A DNA stretch of 6,142 bases from an uncultured Agathobaculum sp. (GTDB lineage: Bacteria > Bacillota > Clostridia > Oscillospirales > Butyricicoccaceae): NCBI GenBank assembly GCA_944380945.1, contig CALWJG010000096.1, forward strand, positions 1-6,142, read 5' to 3'. Shown one piece after another: positions 5,419-6,142 of the stretch. Numbering within the stretch: the first letter of the stretch is position 1; each line of letters opens with the position of its first letter. The position numbers and the translations under genes are program-made. A model generated the notes under the pieces. It saw only the letters and a program-made list of their open reading frames with translations. It did no database searches and was not told where the DNA came from.

Positions 5419-5427
5419 CGCGAAGCG

Positions 5428-5658
5428 TCAGTCCAGAATATCGACTGTTACGCGCTTGTTTTCTCGATTGCCTGCCGCCTTCATGAGTGTGCGGATTTCC
5501 TTTGCGATGCGGCCGTGCCGGCCGATAACGCGGCCCATATCCCCCGGCGCTACGCGCAGGGAATAGGTGATGTTATCGCCGTCGATCTCCTCGGTAATGG
5601 CAATCGCATCCGGCTCGGAAACCAGATTTTTGACAATATAGGCCAATAACTCTTTCAT
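5428..5658 (-). CDS. khpA: KH-domain RNA-binding protein KhpA
   Basis: Small KH-domain RNA chaperone of 76 aa, the typical size. In Gram-positive bacteria KhpA works with KhpB (Jag/EloR) in binding transcripts and influencing cell division and envelope growth. The single KH domain spans almost the whole protein, with the RNA-binding GxxG loop as GRHG at residues 46-49, inside GRVIGRHGRIAKEIRTLM. ATG 5658 is chosen because it gives the conserved MKELLAYIVK opening and has GAGGG 7 nt upstream (5666-5670). The longer frame from 5745 would overlap the rpsP coding end and is rejected. It starts 14 nt after the rpsP stop, clearly in one transcript with it. A palindromic repeat and a terminator follow instead of the close rimM junction usual for this cluster. 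Confidence 0.95.
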   Translation of the reverse strand: MKELLAYIVKNLVSEPDAIAITEEIDGDNITYSLRVAPGDMGRVIGRHGRIAKEIRTLMKAAGNRENKRVTVDILD

Positions 5659-5672
5659 TTCGTCACCCTCAC

Positions 5673-5915
5673 TCAGTTCAGCACGCCGGCCTTCTTCAGG
5701 ATGCCGCGAACGGTATCGGTCGGCTGGGCGCCCTTCTTGATCCACTCCTGTGCGCGCTCCGCGTCAACCTTGACGGAAACGGGCTCGGTCAGCGGATTGT
5801 AGGTGCCGATCTCCTCGATGAAACGGCCGTCACGCGGGTAACGGGAATCAGCGACAACGATGCGGTAGAACGGAGCCTTCTTCGCGCCCATGCGGCGCAG
5901 TCTGATCTTTACCAT
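5673..5915 (-). CDS. rpsP: 30S ribosomal protein S16
   Basis: Small-subunit protein that binds 16S rRNA early in the 5' and central domains and is needed for 30S assembly. It has 80 aa, against about 82 in E. coli. The N-terminal signature MVKIRLRRMGAKKAPFYRIV is intact, followed by ADSRYPRDGRFIEEIGTYNP and the C-terminal WIKKGAQPTDTVRGILKKAG. The start is ATG 5915, with GGAGG 8 nt upstream (5924-5928). An in-frame ATG 7 codons earlier (5936) would consume that ribosome binding site and extend beyond the conserved start. It is first of the cluster in this window. In many Firmicutes ffh lies just upstream, which would be past the right edge. Its 5' region is crowded with inverted repeats, the nearest ending 11 nt before the ribosome binding site. 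Confidence 0.98.
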   Translation of the reverse strand: MVKIRLRRMGAKKAPFYRIVVADSRYPRDGRFIEEIGTYNPLTEPVSVKVDAERAQEWIKKGAQPTDTVRGILKKAGVLN

Positions 5916-5937
5916 GGATTTCACCTCCCTGAACATT

Positions 5938-6044
5938 CTTCGTTTGAAACTACAGTTTCAAACGAGAGGGACGTACCGCGTGGTACGCGGATACGTCCGG
6001 CGCTGAAAAAGTTCCAATATCAATATAAGAAACTTTTTCAGCCC
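5938..6044 (-). repeat. Palindrome-rich dispersed repeat, copy B (inverted)
   Basis: Counterpart of copy A on the other strand, directly upstream of the rpsP ribosome binding site. Its three palindromes are TCGTTTGAAAC-TACA-GTTTCAAACGA (5940-5965, 11 bp perfect), CGTACC-GCGT-GGTACG (5972-5987), and GCTGAAAAAGTT/AACTTTTTCAGC (6002-6013/6031-6042, 12 bp perfect). Read on the - strand, the blocks TGAAAAAGTT, CTTTTTC, GCCGGAC and CAAACGAAG come in the same order as in copy A. Stems are kept while their bases differ, as in a repeat under structural constraint. It would form the 5' leader of the rpsP mRNA if transcription starts upstream. Confidence 0.7.
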
Positions 6045-6048
6045 TTGT

Positions 6049-6125
6049 ATAAAAACCGTGATACATGCTCCCGGTTTTTATGAAAACAGCAGAGCTGTTT
6101 TCGATTGAATACGCGCAAAGCGCGT
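6049..6125. repeat. Three consecutive inverted repeats upstream of rpsP
   Basis: Three perfect hairpins: ATAAAAACCG/CGGTTTTTAT (6049-6058/6072-6081, 13-nt loop), GAAAACAGC-AGA-GCTGTTTTC (6082-6102, directly abutting the first), and ACGCGC-AAA-GCGCGT (6111-6125), which on the + strand runs into TTTTTATTT like a terminator. The first two have A-tract/T-tract flanks and could terminate in either direction, perhaps ending the gene beyond the right edge. The remaining bases to 6142 are AT-rich and show nothing recognisable. No promoter for rpsP was found in this region. Confidence 0.6.
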
Positions 6126-6142
6126 TTTTATTTGGAAAATTT

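Noticed and set aside
5940..6125. CRISPR array, because of repeated short palindromes with spacers
   Set aside because: The palindromes all differ in sequence and length, spacing is irregular, and no repeat unit recurs, so it is not a CRISPR array.

Overview
The window is GC-rich, compactly organised bacterial chromosome. The gene set (rpsP-khpA-rimM-trmD order, tRNAs with encoded CCA, strong AGGAGG-type ribosome binding sites, a clostridial-looking patatin protein) suggests a GC-rich member of the Clostridia, for example the Ruminococcaceae/Oscillospiraceae. That assignment is inferred from gene style and was not tested by a search.

Layout. On the + strand at the left are a patatin-like phospholipase (34-876), an intrinsic terminator (898-923) and a UraA/PyrP-type uracil permease (992-2263). 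A bidirectional terminator (2295-2325) separates this block from everything to the right, which is on the - strand. Read in the - direction from the right edge, the order is: a hairpin-crowded leader (about 5938-6125), rpsP, khpA, a 231-bp gap with a palindrome-rich repeat and a strong terminator, rimM and trmD (4-nt overlap), and the trmD terminator. Next come a consensus promoter (3861-3890), a leader with a truncated tRNA-Asn copy and a GC-rich hairpin cluster, tRNA-Asn, tRNA-Trp, tRNA-Thr and a terminator. Last is an EamA/DMT-family transporter starting at a TTG codon (3305-2397).

How the genes work together. rpsP, khpA, rimM and trmD are the conserved translation/RNA-maturation cluster: ribosomal protein S16, a KH-domain RNA chaperone, the 30S maturation factor RimM (S19 partner) and the tRNA m1G37 methyltransferase. 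Here the cluster appears split by a terminator after khpA, and it ends at trmD without the usual rplS. The tRNA operon is an independent unit with its own promoter and terminator. The permease and the EamA transporter are stand-alone membrane proteins.

The least expected material is non-coding. Two roughly 105-bp, three-palindrome repeats in opposite orientation flank rpsP-khpA (5311-5418 and 5938-6044). Three more inverted repeats sit immediately upstream (6049-6125). A 32-bp direct repeat of the tRNA-Asn 5' end brackets a 121-bp hairpin-rich insert in the tRNA leader. I see no defence system, CRISPR array, transposase or other new multi-gene system.
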